A DNA stretch of 44,058 nucleotides from Lachnospiraceae bacterium (GCA_021199475.1 JAJQHZ010000085.1:98089-142146); one strand, 5' to 3'; positions 1-7,991 are shown, numbered from the stretch's first letter. Numbers and translations are program-made. Notes: generated from the letters alone by a model not told the origin.

Positions 1-108
1 ACGTACCTCACAGCAAGTGCGAGATACGATCCTGAAGAGCTAAGAATTATACTACATTATACGCATTTTGCTCCAAATGTAAAGTGGTTAAATTTCACAT
101 TGCCCTGA
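1..108 (+). CDS. Possible 3' end of a gene entering from the left
   Basis: Frame 1 is open from the first base to a TGA at 106-108 and encodes 35 residues, including SARYDPEELRIILHYTHFAP. No family is recognised. The stretch is short and could be open by chance; the other two forward frames close at about 30-41. No neighbouring gene helps to identify it. Confidence 0.2.
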   Translation, partial: TYLTASARYDPEELRIILHYTHFAPNVKWLNFTLP

Positions 109-695
109 TTCGGTCTCCGTGAAGCACCGGAAAGGAATCGAAAAAATACATGGTTCGTGAAGACTGCAAAAAAATGGAGGATAAACAGGTTGCATTTTTC
201 GTAAAAAATGGAGAAAAACAAATCAAGTGTTAGAAAACACTTGCAAAGCACACTCTCATTATATATAATTTACAACAGAAAGGATATACAAAAAAGAAAG
301 GAGGGAAAACCAGGACCATTGCTGTGCTTCCCGGTCGTAAGAATGTATCGTATACCCTTTCTGTGAAAGAACTGGGCCAGAGTGCGATTCTGGCATTCTT
401 ACAGTTCCTTTGAATGTACATTTTCAGTATAATAGACTTTCCTTAAAATTGCAACAGAAAATGCAGGCATAAAAAGTATGGAAATATATCACAAGCATCT
501 CCGGACTTTTCTGTCTGTGAAATGAGGGAAAAACAACAAATAATTAAGCCCAAAATCATGAAAAAGGAGGAGAGGTCTGGCCGCTGTTTCCCTGACCTGG
601 CCGGATCAGCAGGGTCCGATGGCGTTACTTCTTAATTTTTAGAGAAGAATCGCCCAAAAATAATGACGGATTTTGCGGAAACTGATATACTATTT
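109..695. other. Intergenic stretch without a convincing gene
   Basis: No reading frame here has both a ribosome binding site and a plausible protein. The sequence is A/T-rich compared with the genes that follow. A strong GGAGGG-like purine run near 299-306 is not followed by a start codon. Two short leftward open frames (within 57-421) have no visible Shine-Dalgarno site or recognisable motif. It may be decayed DNA or a long upstream region for the GH18 gene. Confidence 0.5.
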
Positions 696-813
696 GTCAT
701 GGATTCTTTGAGGAACCCATGACAAAATAATGAGAGCCGCACAATGGAATCGCGCAAAGCGCGAGGTGCGGCCTGCGTCCTGGATTCCTTAGGGAATCCA
801 GGACAAAATAAGG
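696..813 (+). repeat. Two related palindromes flanking a GC-rich stem-loop
   Basis: Copy 1 (696-732) folds GTCATGGATTC against GAACCCATGAC with one mismatch. Copy 2 (777-813) is a perfect 12-bp stem, GTCCTGGATTCC, loop TTAG, GGAATCCAGGAC. Both are followed by ACAAAATAA. Between them 736-772 forms a double-stepped stem (GCCGCAC/GTGCGGC outside, CGCGC/GCGCG inside). The A-T pair of copy 1 is a C-G pair in copy 2, so base pairing is kept. The block ends 13 bases before the GH18 start codon and lies in its likely leader. Confidence 0.75.
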
Positions 814-826
814 GGGAAGTACAGCA

Positions 827-2554
827 ATGAATGATAAGAATAAACGATTCCGGAGGCTGGCGCGTTTGATTGCCATGGTCGGGCTTTTGTCCATTGTGGT
901 TGTCTGTGTCCGGAAATTCATGCCTGGCTCGGAGAGGATGAGCTCGGAAACTTATTTTGGCTTTGCAGAGGGAACCACTGAGCCGTCTCTGGGAGTAGAG
1001 GGTGAGACGGTGGCAGCGGTGATTATTGACGACCATATCGCGCAGGAACGTGCGCTGATCGTCAGCGGGAATGTGTATATCGACTATACCCTTGTCCAGA
1101 GCGAGCTGAATTCCCGTTTTTACTGGGATTCATCGGAGGCACTGATGCTTTTCACGACGGCGGATCAGGTTTTTGAGATCGGGGTGAATACATCGTCCTA
1201 CGCCATTGACGGCGAGAGCTTTGATGCCGGCTATGAGATTGTGAAGACCACCTCGTCCGGTATGTTTGTGGCGATGAACTTCCTGCAGCAGTATTCGAAT
1301 CTGCATTTTGAGACATACGAATCGCCGGCCCGCGTCGTTATCACATCAGGCAGCGAGACTGTGACGACGGCCGAGATCCGGAAGGATTGTGTTGTGCGCT
1401 ACCGCGGCGGGATTAAGAGTGAGATCCTGACCGATGTGGTGGCCGGTGCGCAGGTGACCGTGCTGGAGCAGCTTGAGAACTGGTCGCAGGTCGTCACCTC
1501 TGACGGATACATTGGCTACATTAAAAATAAGTATCTTTCTAATATAGAAGAAACGGTGCGTGATACATATTATCAGGCGGATTACTCAAGTATTCGTCTG
1601 GAGAACAGGGTGAATCTTGTTTTTCATCAGATCAATTATGCTGCGATGAATGAGAACCTTTCCGAGGATATTGCGGATGTTTCCGGTGTGAACGTGATTT
1701 CTCCGACCTGGTACTATCTGAGCGACAACAGCGGTTCTGTGCTGTCCTACGCAAGCGCTTCTTATGTGGAGGCAGCGCACAACGCCGGACTTCAGGTCTG
1801 GGCTCTCGTCAGCAATTTCAGCGAGGATGTCAGCACATCGACGCTCCTTGCCACCCGATCCTCGCGTCAGACGGTTCAGAATTATCTGATTGAGCAGGCG
1901 CTGGAGCTGGGCTTTGACGGCATCAATATCGACTTCGAGAGCATCGCGCAGGAATCCGGCTATGACTATGTCCAGTTTTTGCGCGAGCTGTCAGTCCTTT
2001 GCCGTAAAAATGGGATCATCCTTTCCGTGGACGTTCCGGTGCCAATGGATTACTCGACCTATTATGACAGAGAGGAGCTGGGAATCGTCTGCGACTATGT
2101 GATCATGATGGGATACGATGAGCACTATGTTGGCTCTGAAGCCGGCAGTGTGGCTTCGCTTACATTCGAGGAGACCGGCATCCAGAATATGCTGCTCGAG
2201 GTGCCGAAGGAGAAAATCATCAGCGCGATTCCGTTCTACTCCAGAGTATGGTACACCGAGACATTATCCGACGAAACCTCGACGGTCACGAGTGAGGTCG
2301 TTACCATGACGGAGGCACAGGAGCTGCTCGCCGGTCTTGGCGTGACCTCCGCTTACGATGAGAGCACCGGCCAGCAATACGCCGAATGGACGGATTCCGA
2401 GGGGCGGCTCTGTCAGATCTGGCTCGAGGATGCCTCCTCTGTCGCTGCGCGCGCGGCCCTCGTCAGTCAGTATGAACTCGGCGGCATTGCCTGCTGGCGG
2501 CTCGGCTATGAGACCAGTGACGTGTGGAGCGCGATCAGCGGGAACGTTTCCTGA
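827..2554 (+). CDS. Membrane-anchored GH18-family protein with SH3 domain
   Basis: 575 residues. A hydrophobic helix at about residues 12-28 with flanking Arg/Lys suggests a signal anchor that places the rest outside the membrane. Residues about 50-180 resemble the all-beta stalk domains of clostridial wall proteins. A bacterial SH3 domain follows at about 182-240, and a glycoside hydrolase family 18 barrel fills about 255-575. The GH18 signature DGINIDFE is at 364-371, with Asp369 and the catalytic acid Glu371, so the active site looks intact. Related SleL/YaaH-type enzymes act on peptidoglycan or chitin-like glycans; substrate is not readable here. The GGGGGAAG Shine-Dalgarno site at 813-820 supports the start. 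Confidence 0.85.
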   Translation: MNDKNKRFRRLARLIAMVGLLSIVVVCVRKFMPGSERMSSETYFGFAEGTTEPSLGVEGETVAAVIIDDHIAQERALIVSGNVYIDYTLVQSELNSRFYWDSSEALMLFTTADQVFEIGVNTSSYAIDGESFDAGYEIVKTTSSGMFVAMNFLQQYSNLHFETYESPARVVITSGSETVTTAEIRKDCVVRYRGGIKSEILTDVVAGAQVTVLEQLENWSQVVTSDGYIGYIKNKYLSNIEETVRDTYYQADYSSIRLENRVNLVFHQINYAAMNENLSEDIADVSGVNVISPTWYYLSDNSGSVLSYASASYVEAAHNAGLQVWALVSNFSEDVSTSTLLATRSSRQTVQNYLIEQALELGFDGINIDFESIAQESGYDYVQFLRELSVLCRKNGIILSVDVPVPMDYSTYYDREELGIVCDYVIMMGYDEHYVGSEAGSVASLTFEETGIQNMLLEVPKEKIISAIPFYSRVWYTETLSDETSTVTSEVVTMTEAQELLAGLGVTSAYDESTGQQYAEWTDSEGRLCQIWLEDASSVAARAALVSQYELGGIACWRLGYETSDVWSAISGNVS

Positions 2555-2608
2555 CGATGAAAAAGCAGACGAATGCGGATTGGAGGAAAGGACATGGAAG
2601 GAGATTAT

Positions 2609-2767
2609 ATGACAGATAAACAGTTTCGGACGATTTTCGAAATGTTTGACATGATATTAGATGGCTGTAAGGATCTGGATGAGGCAAAGGAGAAGGTGCA
2701 TAAGCTGATCAAAGGGCAATCATCTGAAAAAACAGTGGATCAAACGGAAAAAGAAGTAAATCGGTAG
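2609..2767 (+). CDS. Small hypothetical protein, 52 residues
   Basis: Begins MTDKQFRTIFEMFDMILDG and is rich in charged helix-forming residues. An AAGGAG site at 2598-2603 lies at ideal distance from the ATG at 2609, favouring this start over the upstream in-frame ATG at 2573. It follows the GH18 gene by 54 bases and may share its transcript. No family is recognised; the composition predicts a small cytoplasmic helical protein, perhaps a helical hairpin. Confidence 0.6.
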   Translation: MTDKQFRTIFEMFDMILDGCKDLDEAKEKVHKLIKGQSSEKTVDQTEKEVNR

Positions 2768-2788
2768 CTTGTAATGAATGAAGAAAAT

Positions 2789-2835
2789 CCGGGGGAAATG
2801 TCAGCTGATTTGAAAAAAAGCTTGCATTTCCCCGG
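2789..2835. other. Inverted repeat after the small gene
   Basis: CCGGGGGAAATG (2789-2800) can pair with CATTTCCCCGG (2825-2835) across a 24-base loop. No T-run follows on the + strand, so it is not a classical intrinsic terminator in that direction. It may protect or end the upstream transcript. It overlaps the candidate promoter of the purine operon. Confidence 0.5.
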
Positions 2836-2850
2836 AAAGAATGATAAGGT
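2822..2850 (+). promoter_or_regulatory. Candidate sigma-A promoter of the purO-purH operon
   Basis: TTGCAT (2822-2827), 17 bases, then TAAGGT (2845-2850). The -10 box is weak, but the predicted start of transcription (about 2856-2858) falls exactly at the first stem of the riboswitch, which supports the call. Confidence 0.4.
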
Positions 2851-2854
2851 GTAA

Positions 2855-2957
2855 TTGCTCATACAACTGACGGAAGTGGGTGACCACAGGGGAGTATGAG
2901 TGAAGAGGAGTCGACCGTCTGGGCAAATGAGAAGATTTTTTGCCGGGCGGTTTTTTG
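2855..2957 (+). promoter_or_regulatory. ZTP riboswitch (pfl motif) with expression-platform terminator
   Basis: Stem P1 is CTCATA (2858-2863) with TATGAG (2895-2900). Inside it lie CTGACGGAA, the small hairpin GTGG/CCAC (2876-2887) and GGGGAG (2889-2894), matching the conserved core of the pfl motif. The downstream ACCGTCTGGGCAAA (2914-2927) matches the conserved P3 strand and pairs with TTTGCCGGGCGGT (2939-2951), followed by six Ts: an intrinsic terminator. In this class the aptamer binds ZMP/ZTP and ligand binding prevents termination. It sits 45 bases before purO, and the second gene consumes ZMP, so the logic is coherent. Confidence 0.9.
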
Positions 2958-3001
2958 CTGTAAAACGGTAATTTGTTTTTGAGAGAAGGAGGAATGCGCG
3001 G

Positions 3002-3724
3002 ATGGAATTGCTTAGCCTGGAGAAGGAATTGAAATCGAACAGCTACCCGGGAAGGGGAATCGTGATTGGCCGGACGAAGGATGGTGCGAAGGCGGTCACA
3101 GCGTACTTTATCATGGGACGGAGCGGGAACAGCCGGAACCGTGTATTTGTGGAGGATGGCGAGGGAATCCGCACGCAGGCGTTTGACCCGGCGAAGCTCG
3201 AGGATCCGAGCCTGATTATTTACGCACCGGTGCGGGTGCTCGGAACGAAGACCATTGTGACGAACGGTGACCAGACGGATACGATTTACGACGGAATGGG
3301 CGCGGGGAAGCTGACCTTCGAGCAGTCGCTGCGCTGCCGTGAATTTGAGCCGGACGCGCCGAATTATACGCCGCGCATTTCCGGTGTTCTTACGGTAGAA
3401 AACGGGCAGTTTGGGTTTGAACTGTCGATTTTGAAGAGTGCGAACGGCAATCCGGAGGCATGCGACCGCTATACGTACTCGTATGAGAATGCCGTTGCCG
3501 GGGAAGGGCGGTTCATTCATACGTATATGAGTGATGGAAATCCGCTGCCGAGCTTTGAAGGCGAGCCGAAGCGCGTAGCGATTCCGGATACGATTGACGC
3601 GTGCACGGATCTGCTCTGGAGCAGCCTGAACGAGGGCAATAAGGTGTCTCTGTTTGTGCGGTATATCGATATTGCGACCGGCGCGTATGAGACGCGGATT
3701 GTGAATAAAAATCAAAATGAATAA
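3002..3724 (+). CDS. purO: IMP cyclohydrolase, PurO type
   Basis: 240 residues matching the IMP_cyclohyd (PurO) family in length and in the N-terminal pattern YPGRGIVIGRTKDG and the central MGAGKLTFEQSL. The enzyme closes FAICAR to IMP, the last step of purine synthesis, in the cytoplasm. Most bacteria carry this activity as a domain of bifunctional PurH; here it is a separate protein of the type first known from archaea, and the next gene supplies the formyltransferase half. AAGGAGG at 2986-2992 supports the ATG at 3002. Expression is expected to rise when ZMP accumulates, through the riboswitch just upstream. Confidence 0.88.
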   Translation: MELLSLEKELKSNSYPGRGIVIGRTKDGAKAVTAYFIMGRSGNSRNRVFVEDGEGIRTQAFDPAKLEDPSLIIYAPVRVLGTKTIVTNGDQTDTIYDGMGAGKLTFEQSLRCREFEPDAPNYTPRISGVLTVENGQFGFELSILKSANGNPEACDRYTYSYENAVAGEGRFIHTYMSDGNPLPSFEGEPKRVAIPDTIDACTDLLWSSLNEGNKVSLFVRYIDIATGAYETRIVNKNQNE

Positions 3725-3788
3725 AACGGAACGGTCTCAATCGCAATGGAACTCATAAAAAATAAAATCGAAGAAAGGATGAATTTCC

Positions 3789-4967
3789 ATGAAAGAACTT
3801 GCTTTGAAATATGGCTGTAACCCGAATCAGAAGCCCTCTCGCATTTATATGGCAGATGGGAGCGATCTGCCGATTCAGGTGCTCTCCGGCCGTCCCGGCT
3901 ATATTAATTTTCTGGATGCGTTTAACGGCTGGCAGCTGGTGCGCGAGCTGAAGGCGGCGACCGGGCTTCCGGCAGCGACTTCCTTCAAGCATGTATCCCC
4001 GGCGGGCGCTGCGGTCGGACTTCCGCTGACCGAGACGCTGGCAAAGATTTACTGGGTAGAGGATTATGAGAATCTGTCCCCGCTGGCGTGTGCGTATGCG
4101 CGGGCAAGAGGCGCGGATCGGATGTCGTCGTTCGGAGATTTTATCGCGCTCTCGGACGTCTGCGACCGCGACACCGCGCTGCTGATCAAGCGCGAAGTGT
4201 CCGACGGTGTGATTGCGCCGGGTTACACGCAGGAAGCACTGGATATTCTGGCACTGAAAAAGAAGGGCAATTACAACGTCATCCAGATTGATGAGAATTA
4301 TCGGCCGGACCCGATCGAGCATAAGCAGGTCTATGGTGTGACCTTTGAGCAGGGCCGTCAGGAGCTGCCGATCGACGATGCACTGCTTTCGAATATTGTG
4401 ACGAAAAATAAGGACATCCCGGCGGAAGCGCTGGCGGATATGAAGATTGCGCTGATCGTGCTGAAATATACGCAGTCGAATTCGGTCTGCTATGTCAAGG
4501 GCGGCCAGGCGATCGGCATCGGTGCGGGCCAGCAGTCGAGGGTGCACTGCACGCGGCTTGCGGGTCAGAAGGCGGACAACTGGTTCCTGCGTCAGTGCCC
4601 GAAGGTGCTGAATCTGCCCTTCTCCGACCAGATCACCCGCGCGGAGCGCGACAACGCGATCGATGTTTACATCGGCGCGGAATACATGGACGTGCTCGCG
4701 GATGGCGCCTGGGAGAAGGTGTTTACCGAGAAGCCCGAAGTCTTCACCGAAGCAGAAAAACGCGCGTGGCTTGACCAGATGCAGGGTGTCACGCTTGGCT
4801 CCGACGCGTTCTTCCCGTTCAGCGACAACATCGAGCGCGCGCACAAATCCGGCGTGAAATACATCGCTGAGCCGGGCGGCTCCGTGCGCGATCAGGACGT
4901 TATCGAGACCTGCGACAAATATGGAATGGCGATGGCCTTCACCGGGATCCGGCTGTTCCATCACTGA
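3789..4967 (+). CDS. purH: AICAR formyltransferase (stand-alone PurH C-terminal domain)
   Basis: 392 residues. It transfers a formyl group from 10-formyltetrahydrofolate to ZMP (AICAR) to give FAICAR, the substrate of the upstream PurO. Conserved AICARFT blocks are visible: KYGCNPNQKP near residues 8-17, SFKHVSPAGAA near 66, QSNSVCYVKGGQAIGIGAGQ near 230, and FFPFSDNIERAH near the end. The N-terminal MGS-like cyclohydrolase domain of bifunctional PurH is absent, so this is a natural split rather than a truncation. It lies 64 bases after purO behind an AAAGGATG site, probably in one transcript, and is followed by a strong terminator. Confidence 0.9.
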   Translation: MKELALKYGCNPNQKPSRIYMADGSDLPIQVLSGRPGYINFLDAFNGWQLVRELKAATGLPAATSFKHVSPAGAAVGLPLTETLAKIYWVEDYENLSPLACAYARARGADRMSSFGDFIALSDVCDRDTALLIKREVSDGVIAPGYTQEALDILALKKKGNYNVIQIDENYRPDPIEHKQVYGVTFEQGRQELPIDDALLSNIVTKNKDIPAEALADMKIALIVLKYTQSNSVCYVKGGQAIGIGAGQQSRVHCTRLAGQKADNWFLRQCPKVLNLPFSDQITRAERDNAIDVYIGAEYMDVLADGAWEKVFTEKPEVFTEAEKRAWLDQMQGVTLGSDAFFPFSDNIERAHKSGVKYIAEPGGSVRDQDVIETCDKYGMAMAFTGIRLFHH

Positions 4968-4997
4968 TTACATCGCATATGAGCGTAAATTTACAGA

Positions 4998-5035
4998 AAA
5001 AAGGACAGAGGGAAGCTTATTCTCTCTGTCCTTTT
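4998..5035. terminator. Intrinsic terminator after purH, possibly bidirectional
   Basis: AAAAGGACAGAGGGA (4998-5012) pairs with TCTCTCTGTCCTTTT (5021-5035) around an AGCTTA-type loop, with A and T runs on the two sides. It ends the purO-purH transcript and could also stop the convergent rbr transcript. Confidence 0.9.
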
Positions 5036-5113
5036 ACTCTTAGCTTTTTATTTTCAGCCTGTCAGGGCGAAGGCTGTGCTACGCCTGCCCGGGCGCCTGT
5101 CAGCCGAAACTCC

Positions 5114-5656
5114 TTAACCGAAATATCTCTTCAGCAGTCCCTCGAAGGCCCGGCCGTGTCTCGCCTCATCGCGCGCCATCTCGTGTACGGTGTCATGGAT
5201 CGCGTCGAGGTTCAGTGCCTTTGCGCGCTTCGCCAGGTCAAACTTGCCTGCGGTCGCGCCGTTCTCTGCGTCAACTCTCATCTCAAGGTTCTTCTTCGTG
5301 CTGTCGGTGACTACTTCGCCGAGGAGCTCTGCGAACTTCGCCGCATGCTCTGCCTCTTCGTAAGCAGCCTTCTCCCAGTATAGACCGATCTCCGGATAGC
5401 CTTCTCTGTGAGCAACTCTTGCCATAGCGAGGTACATGCCGACTTCGGAGCACTCGCCCTCGAAATTCGCGCGAAGGTCTGCCATGATGTCTTCCGGAGC
5501 GCCCTGCGCAACGCCTACTACGTGCTCTGCTGCCCAGGTGCGGTCCTCAGCCTGATCCTGGAACTTGGAGGCCGGTGCCTTGCAGATCGGACAGACGTCC
5601 GGTGCGGAATCTCCCTCGTGTACATAACCACATACGGTGCAAACATATTTAGCCAT
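5114..5656 (-). CDS. rbr: Reverse rubrerythrin (peroxide-reducing diiron protein)
   Basis: 180 residues. The rubredoxin-like iron centre is at the N terminus (Cys6, Cys9, Cys22, Cys25), and the ferritin-like four-helix domain follows, the reverse of classical rubrerythrin order. Diiron ligands are visible in EGECSE, YEEAEHA and DEARHG. Such proteins reduce hydrogen peroxide, often with NADH-dependent partners, and protect anaerobes from oxygen. The gene has its own promoter (5716-5744) with a Per-type operator over the start point, and AAGGAG at 5664-5669 sets the start. The neighbouring perR and trxB fit an oxidative stress region. Confidence 0.93.
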   Translation of the reverse strand: MAKYVCTVCGYVHEGDSAPDVCPICKAPASKFQDQAEDRTWAAEHVVGVAQGAPEDIMADLRANFEGECSEVGMYLAMARVAHREGYPEIGLYWEKAAYEEAEHAAKFAELLGEVVTDSTKKNLEMRVDAENGATAGKFDLAKRAKALNLDAIHDTVHEMARDEARHGRAFEGLLKRYFG

Positions 5657-5696
5657 AAGTATATTCTCCTTTTCTTTTTATGTTTAAATTAATAAT

Positions 5697-5709
5697 AGTA
5701 ATTATTACT
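5697..5709 (-). promoter_or_regulatory. Per-box-like operator of rbr
   Basis: Perfect palindrome AGTAATTATTACT. The core TAATTATTA fits the Per-box core TAATNATTA. It lies 6 bases downstream of the -10 box, over the expected transcription start, so binding would block initiation. The identical 13-mer occurs at 6335-6347. Confidence 0.85.
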
Positions 5710-5715
5710 GAAATT

Positions 5716-5744
5716 AATATAGCATTGTATCTCTGTTCTGTCAA
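5716..5744 (-). promoter_or_regulatory. Sigma-A promoter of rbr
   Basis: On the minus strand, TTGACA (5739-5744), 17 bases, TATATT (5716-5721). Consensus -35, near-consensus -10 and ideal spacing. Confidence 0.88.
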
Positions 5745-5815
5745 GCACTTTTTTAAAAAATCTGTAATTTTGTTCGGATGCCTTTTCTGCGGGTTCAGAC
5801 AGAAAAATTGATGTC

Positions 5816-6208
5816 TTATTCCTTCAGACAGTTCTCGCAGATTCCATAAAAATTTGCTGTGAAGGTATCGATTCGACCGGGACAGCTTTTGACGGCGGAG
5901 CGGATGCGCGCGCCCATATCCTCGGTCTCGATATCGTAGACGCCTCCGCAGCGGGTGCAGATGAAATGCTGGTGCTCGGCGGCGTTCCCATCGTAGCGCT
6001 CCGGGCCGCTTCCGGTGCTGATCCTAGCGATCTCACCAGTGTCGGTCAGCAGGGCCAGGTTGCGGTAAACGGTCCCCAGGCTGATGTTCGGATACTCTTC
6101 ACGCAGATTTGTATAAATTGTATCTGCGGTCGGATGGTCCTTGCGACCGGCCAGAAATGTTTTGATGGCGTCGCGCTGGCGGCTGTGTTTGTGCATGGTA
6201 GTATTCAT
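5816..6208 (-). CDS. perR: PerR-like Fur-family peroxide repressor
   Basis: 130 residues from the ATG at 6208-6206, which follows a GGAGG site. The in-frame ATG at 6382 is rejected because the promoter and operator lie inside that extension. The winged-helix domain (about 1-80, HPTADTIYTNL, SLGTVYRNLALL) precedes a dimerisation/metal domain with RYD, EHQHF and the zinc pairs CTRC and CENC. The Asp in RYD, at the position that distinguishes PerR from Fur, points to an iron- or manganese-bound peroxide sensor. It probably represses itself and rbr through the two identical operators. Another Fur-family role cannot be excluded from sequence alone. Confidence 0.85.
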   Translation of the reverse strand: MNTTMHKHSRQRDAIKTFLAGRKDHPTADTIYTNLREEYPNISLGTVYRNLALLTDTGEIARISTGSGPERYDGNAAEHQHFICTRCGGVYDIETEDMGARIRSAVKSCPGRIDTFTANFYGICENCLKE

Positions 6209-6334
6209 AGGTCGGCCTCCCTGATAATTTGAATGGACGTAACTGTTCGTATCTTCACAGTTGCGAATGGACTTACTATATGTCAGGTTTCGTACTTGAC
6301 AGGACAAAAAAGTATTTGCAAACGAATCGATAAC

Positions 6335-6347
6335 AGTAATTATTACT
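6335..6347 (-). promoter_or_regulatory. Per-box-like operator of perR
   Basis: The same AGTAATTATTACT palindrome as before rbr, again 6 bases downstream of the -10 box. It points to negative autoregulation. Its distance from the divergent GNAT promoter (43 bases from the -35 box) makes an effect there less certain. Confidence 0.85.
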
Positions 6348-6353
6348 ATGTTT

Positions 6354-6382
6354 AATATATAAGAATTTTTTTCCGTTGTCAA
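6354..6382 (-). promoter_or_regulatory. Sigma-A promoter of perR
   Basis: On the minus strand, TTGACA (6377-6382), 17 bases, TATATT (6354-6359): the same boxes and spacing as the rbr promoter. It leaves a leader of roughly 130 bases before the perR start codon. Confidence 0.87.
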
Positions 6383-6389
6383 TACCTGA

Positions 6390-6418
6390 TTGCAGGAAAT
6401 CGAAAATCGCGCTATACT
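6390..6418 (+). promoter_or_regulatory. Sigma-A promoter of the GNAT-trxB pair
   Basis: TTGCAG (6390-6395), 17 bases, TATACT (6413-6418), diverging from the perR promoter. It would start transcription about 45 bases before the GNAT start codon. Confidence 0.7.
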
Positions 6419-6471
6419 GAGAACAGGAAATCCATGACCTTGCAGACTGAAAAATATAAGAAGGAGCTTTT

Positions 6472-6963
6472 ATGGAAATGATAGTCAGAGAGTGCCGGGA
6501 AAAAGATATCCCGGCCGCGGTTCGGATCTGGAATGAAGTAGTCGAGGACGGCATCGCGTTTCCGCAGGAGGAACTGTTGACGGAAGAGACGGGAAAGGAA
6601 TTTTTCCGGGCGCAGACGTACACAGCGGTTGCGGAGGAGACGGAGTCTGGGGAAATTTACGGAATGTATATTCTGCATCCGAATAACATCGGCAGATGCG
6701 GGCATATTGCGAACGCGAGCTACGCGGTGCGGTCGGACCTGCGCGGTCTGCATGTGGGGGAAAAGCTGGTGAGCGACTGTCTGGTGCAGGCGAAAGCACA
6801 CGGCTTTCGTGTGATGCAGTTCAACGCGGTGGTAGCGACGAACACGCATGCGCGCCATCTGTACGAACGTCTGGGATTTGTGCAGCTGGGCGTGATCCCG
6901 GGCGGCTTCCGGATGAAAGACGGGCACTATGAGGATATCTGCCCGTATTACCATGAACTGTGA
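6472..6963 (+). CDS. GNAT-family N-acetyltransferase
   Basis: 163 residues forming a single GNAT domain. The acetyl-CoA binding loop is RGLHVGEKL (about residues 87-95), and the C-terminal block NTHARHLYERLGF (about 122-134) is typical of the fold. It would transfer an acetyl group from acetyl-CoA to an amine; the acceptor cannot be read from the sequence. The start follows AAGGAG at 6461-6466. It precedes trxB by 28 bases, so the two are probably co-transcribed from the promoter at 6390-6418. Confidence 0.85.
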   Translation: MEMIVRECREKDIPAAVRIWNEVVEDGIAFPQEELLTEETGKEFFRAQTYTAVAEETESGEIYGMYILHPNNIGRCGHIANASYAVRSDLRGLHVGEKLVSDCLVQAKAHGFRVMQFNAVVATNTHARHLYERLGFVQLGVIPGGFRMKDGHYEDICPYYHEL

Positions 6964-6991
6964 ACGATTCATATAAGAAAGAAGGGATACC

Positions 6992-7912
6992 ATGATTTAT
7001 GACGTAATCATTGTCGGCTCCGGCCCGGCCGGATTGTCGGCCGCGATTTACGCGGTTCGCGCACAGCTGTCGGTTCTGGTGCTGGAAAAGGAATACATGA
7101 GCGGCGGGCAGATGCTGAACACGTATGAGGTAGACAATTATCCGGGACTTCCGGGGATCGGCGGCTTTGAGCTGGGCGTGAAATTCCGGGAGCATGCGGA
7201 AAAGCTGGGCGTGAAGTTTTTTAATATAGAAGTAAGACACATCGCAGAGGAAGAGGATGGCCGCGTCAAGGTGCTGCATACGAGCCGCGAGGAGTTCCGT
7301 GCGCGGACGGTGATTCTGGCGATGGGGGCGCACCACAGTACACTTGGAGTGCCCGGAGAGAAGGAATTTTCGGGCATGGGCGTCTCTTATTGCGCGACCT
7401 GCGACGGCGCTTTCTTTAAAGGACGGACGGTCGCTGTCGTGGGCGGTGGCGACGCGGCGGTTGAGGACGCACTGTTTCTGGCGCGCGGCTGCGAAAAGGT
7501 CTATGTGATTCACCGGCGGGACGAGCTCCGTGCGGCGAAGCTTTTGCAGGAGCGCCTGAAACAGTGTAAAAATGTCGAGTTTCTCTGGGATACAGAGGTG
7601 GCGGAAATCCGCGGCGACGATCAGGTGGAGTGCGTGAAGCTTCACAATAAAAAGGACGGCTCCGAACGGATACTGAGTCTCGAAGGCGTATTTATCGCGG
7701 TTGGCATGAAACCAAATACCGGAATTGTTACCAATTTGTTACATCTTGATAAAAATGGTTATATTATTGCTTCGGAAGACGGCATCACAAATAAACCGGG
7801 GATTTTTGCCGTCGGCGATATCCGGACGAAGCATTTGCGGCAGATTGTGACGGCCGTTTCGGACGGTGCAAACGTGATTTCCTCGGTAGAGGAGTATTTG
7901 AACCGGCAATAA
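6992..7912 (+). CDS. trxB: Thioredoxin reductase (NADPH, FAD)
   Basis: 306 residues, the usual length for low-molecular-weight bacterial thioredoxin reductase. The FAD-binding GSGPAG is at the N terminus (about 8-13), the redox pair Cys134-Ala-Thr-Cys137 lies in SYCATCDGAF, the NAD(P)H loop is GGGDAAVEDA (about 151-160), and a C-terminal FAD block contains GIFAVGDIR. It passes electrons from a pyridine nucleotide to thioredoxin in the cytoplasm. No thioredoxin gene is adjacent. It sits beside the perR/rbr peroxide module, and a hairpin terminator follows at 7951. Confidence 0.93.
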   Translation: MIYDVIIVGSGPAGLSAAIYAVRAQLSVLVLEKEYMSGGQMLNTYEVDNYPGLPGIGGFELGVKFREHAEKLGVKFFNIEVRHIAEEEDGRVKVLHTSREEFRARTVILAMGAHHSTLGVPGEKEFSGMGVSYCATCDGAFFKGRTVAVVGGGDAAVEDALFLARGCEKVYVIHRRDELRAAKLLQERLKQCKNVEFLWDTEVAEIRGDDQVECVKLHNKKDGSERILSLEGVFIAVGMKPNTGIVTNLLHLDKNGYIIASEDGITNKPGIFAVGDIRTKHLRQIVTAVSDGANVISSVEEYLNRQ

Positions 7913-7950
7913 GCGGGATTGCCTGTTTTAAATTATGCAAATCTTAATCA

Positions 7951-7991
7951 GGCTGGTAAGGCGGGTAAGCGCGCTTTGCCAGCCAATTTTT
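7951..7991 (+). terminator. Intrinsic terminator after trxB
   Basis: GGCTGGTAAGGCG (from 7951) pairs with CGCTTTGCCAGCC (to 7984) with minor wobble, followed by AATTTTT. Confidence 0.8.

Noticed and set aside
3753-4964. 403-residue leftward open frame opposite purH
   Set aside because: It mirrors the purH-like gene, is Arg/His-rich without domain motifs, and has no supporting ribosome site. It is a shadow of codon bias on the + strand.
5041-5113. Separate terminator for rbr made from the CCTGTCAG-containing sequence
   Set aside because: The two CCTGTCAG copies are direct, not inverted, repeats; the terminator at 4998-5035 can serve both genes.
6209-6382. 58-residue N-terminal extension of PerR
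   Set aside because: The extension covers the consensus promoter and operator, and the shorter start at 6208 has a GGAGG site and matches family length.
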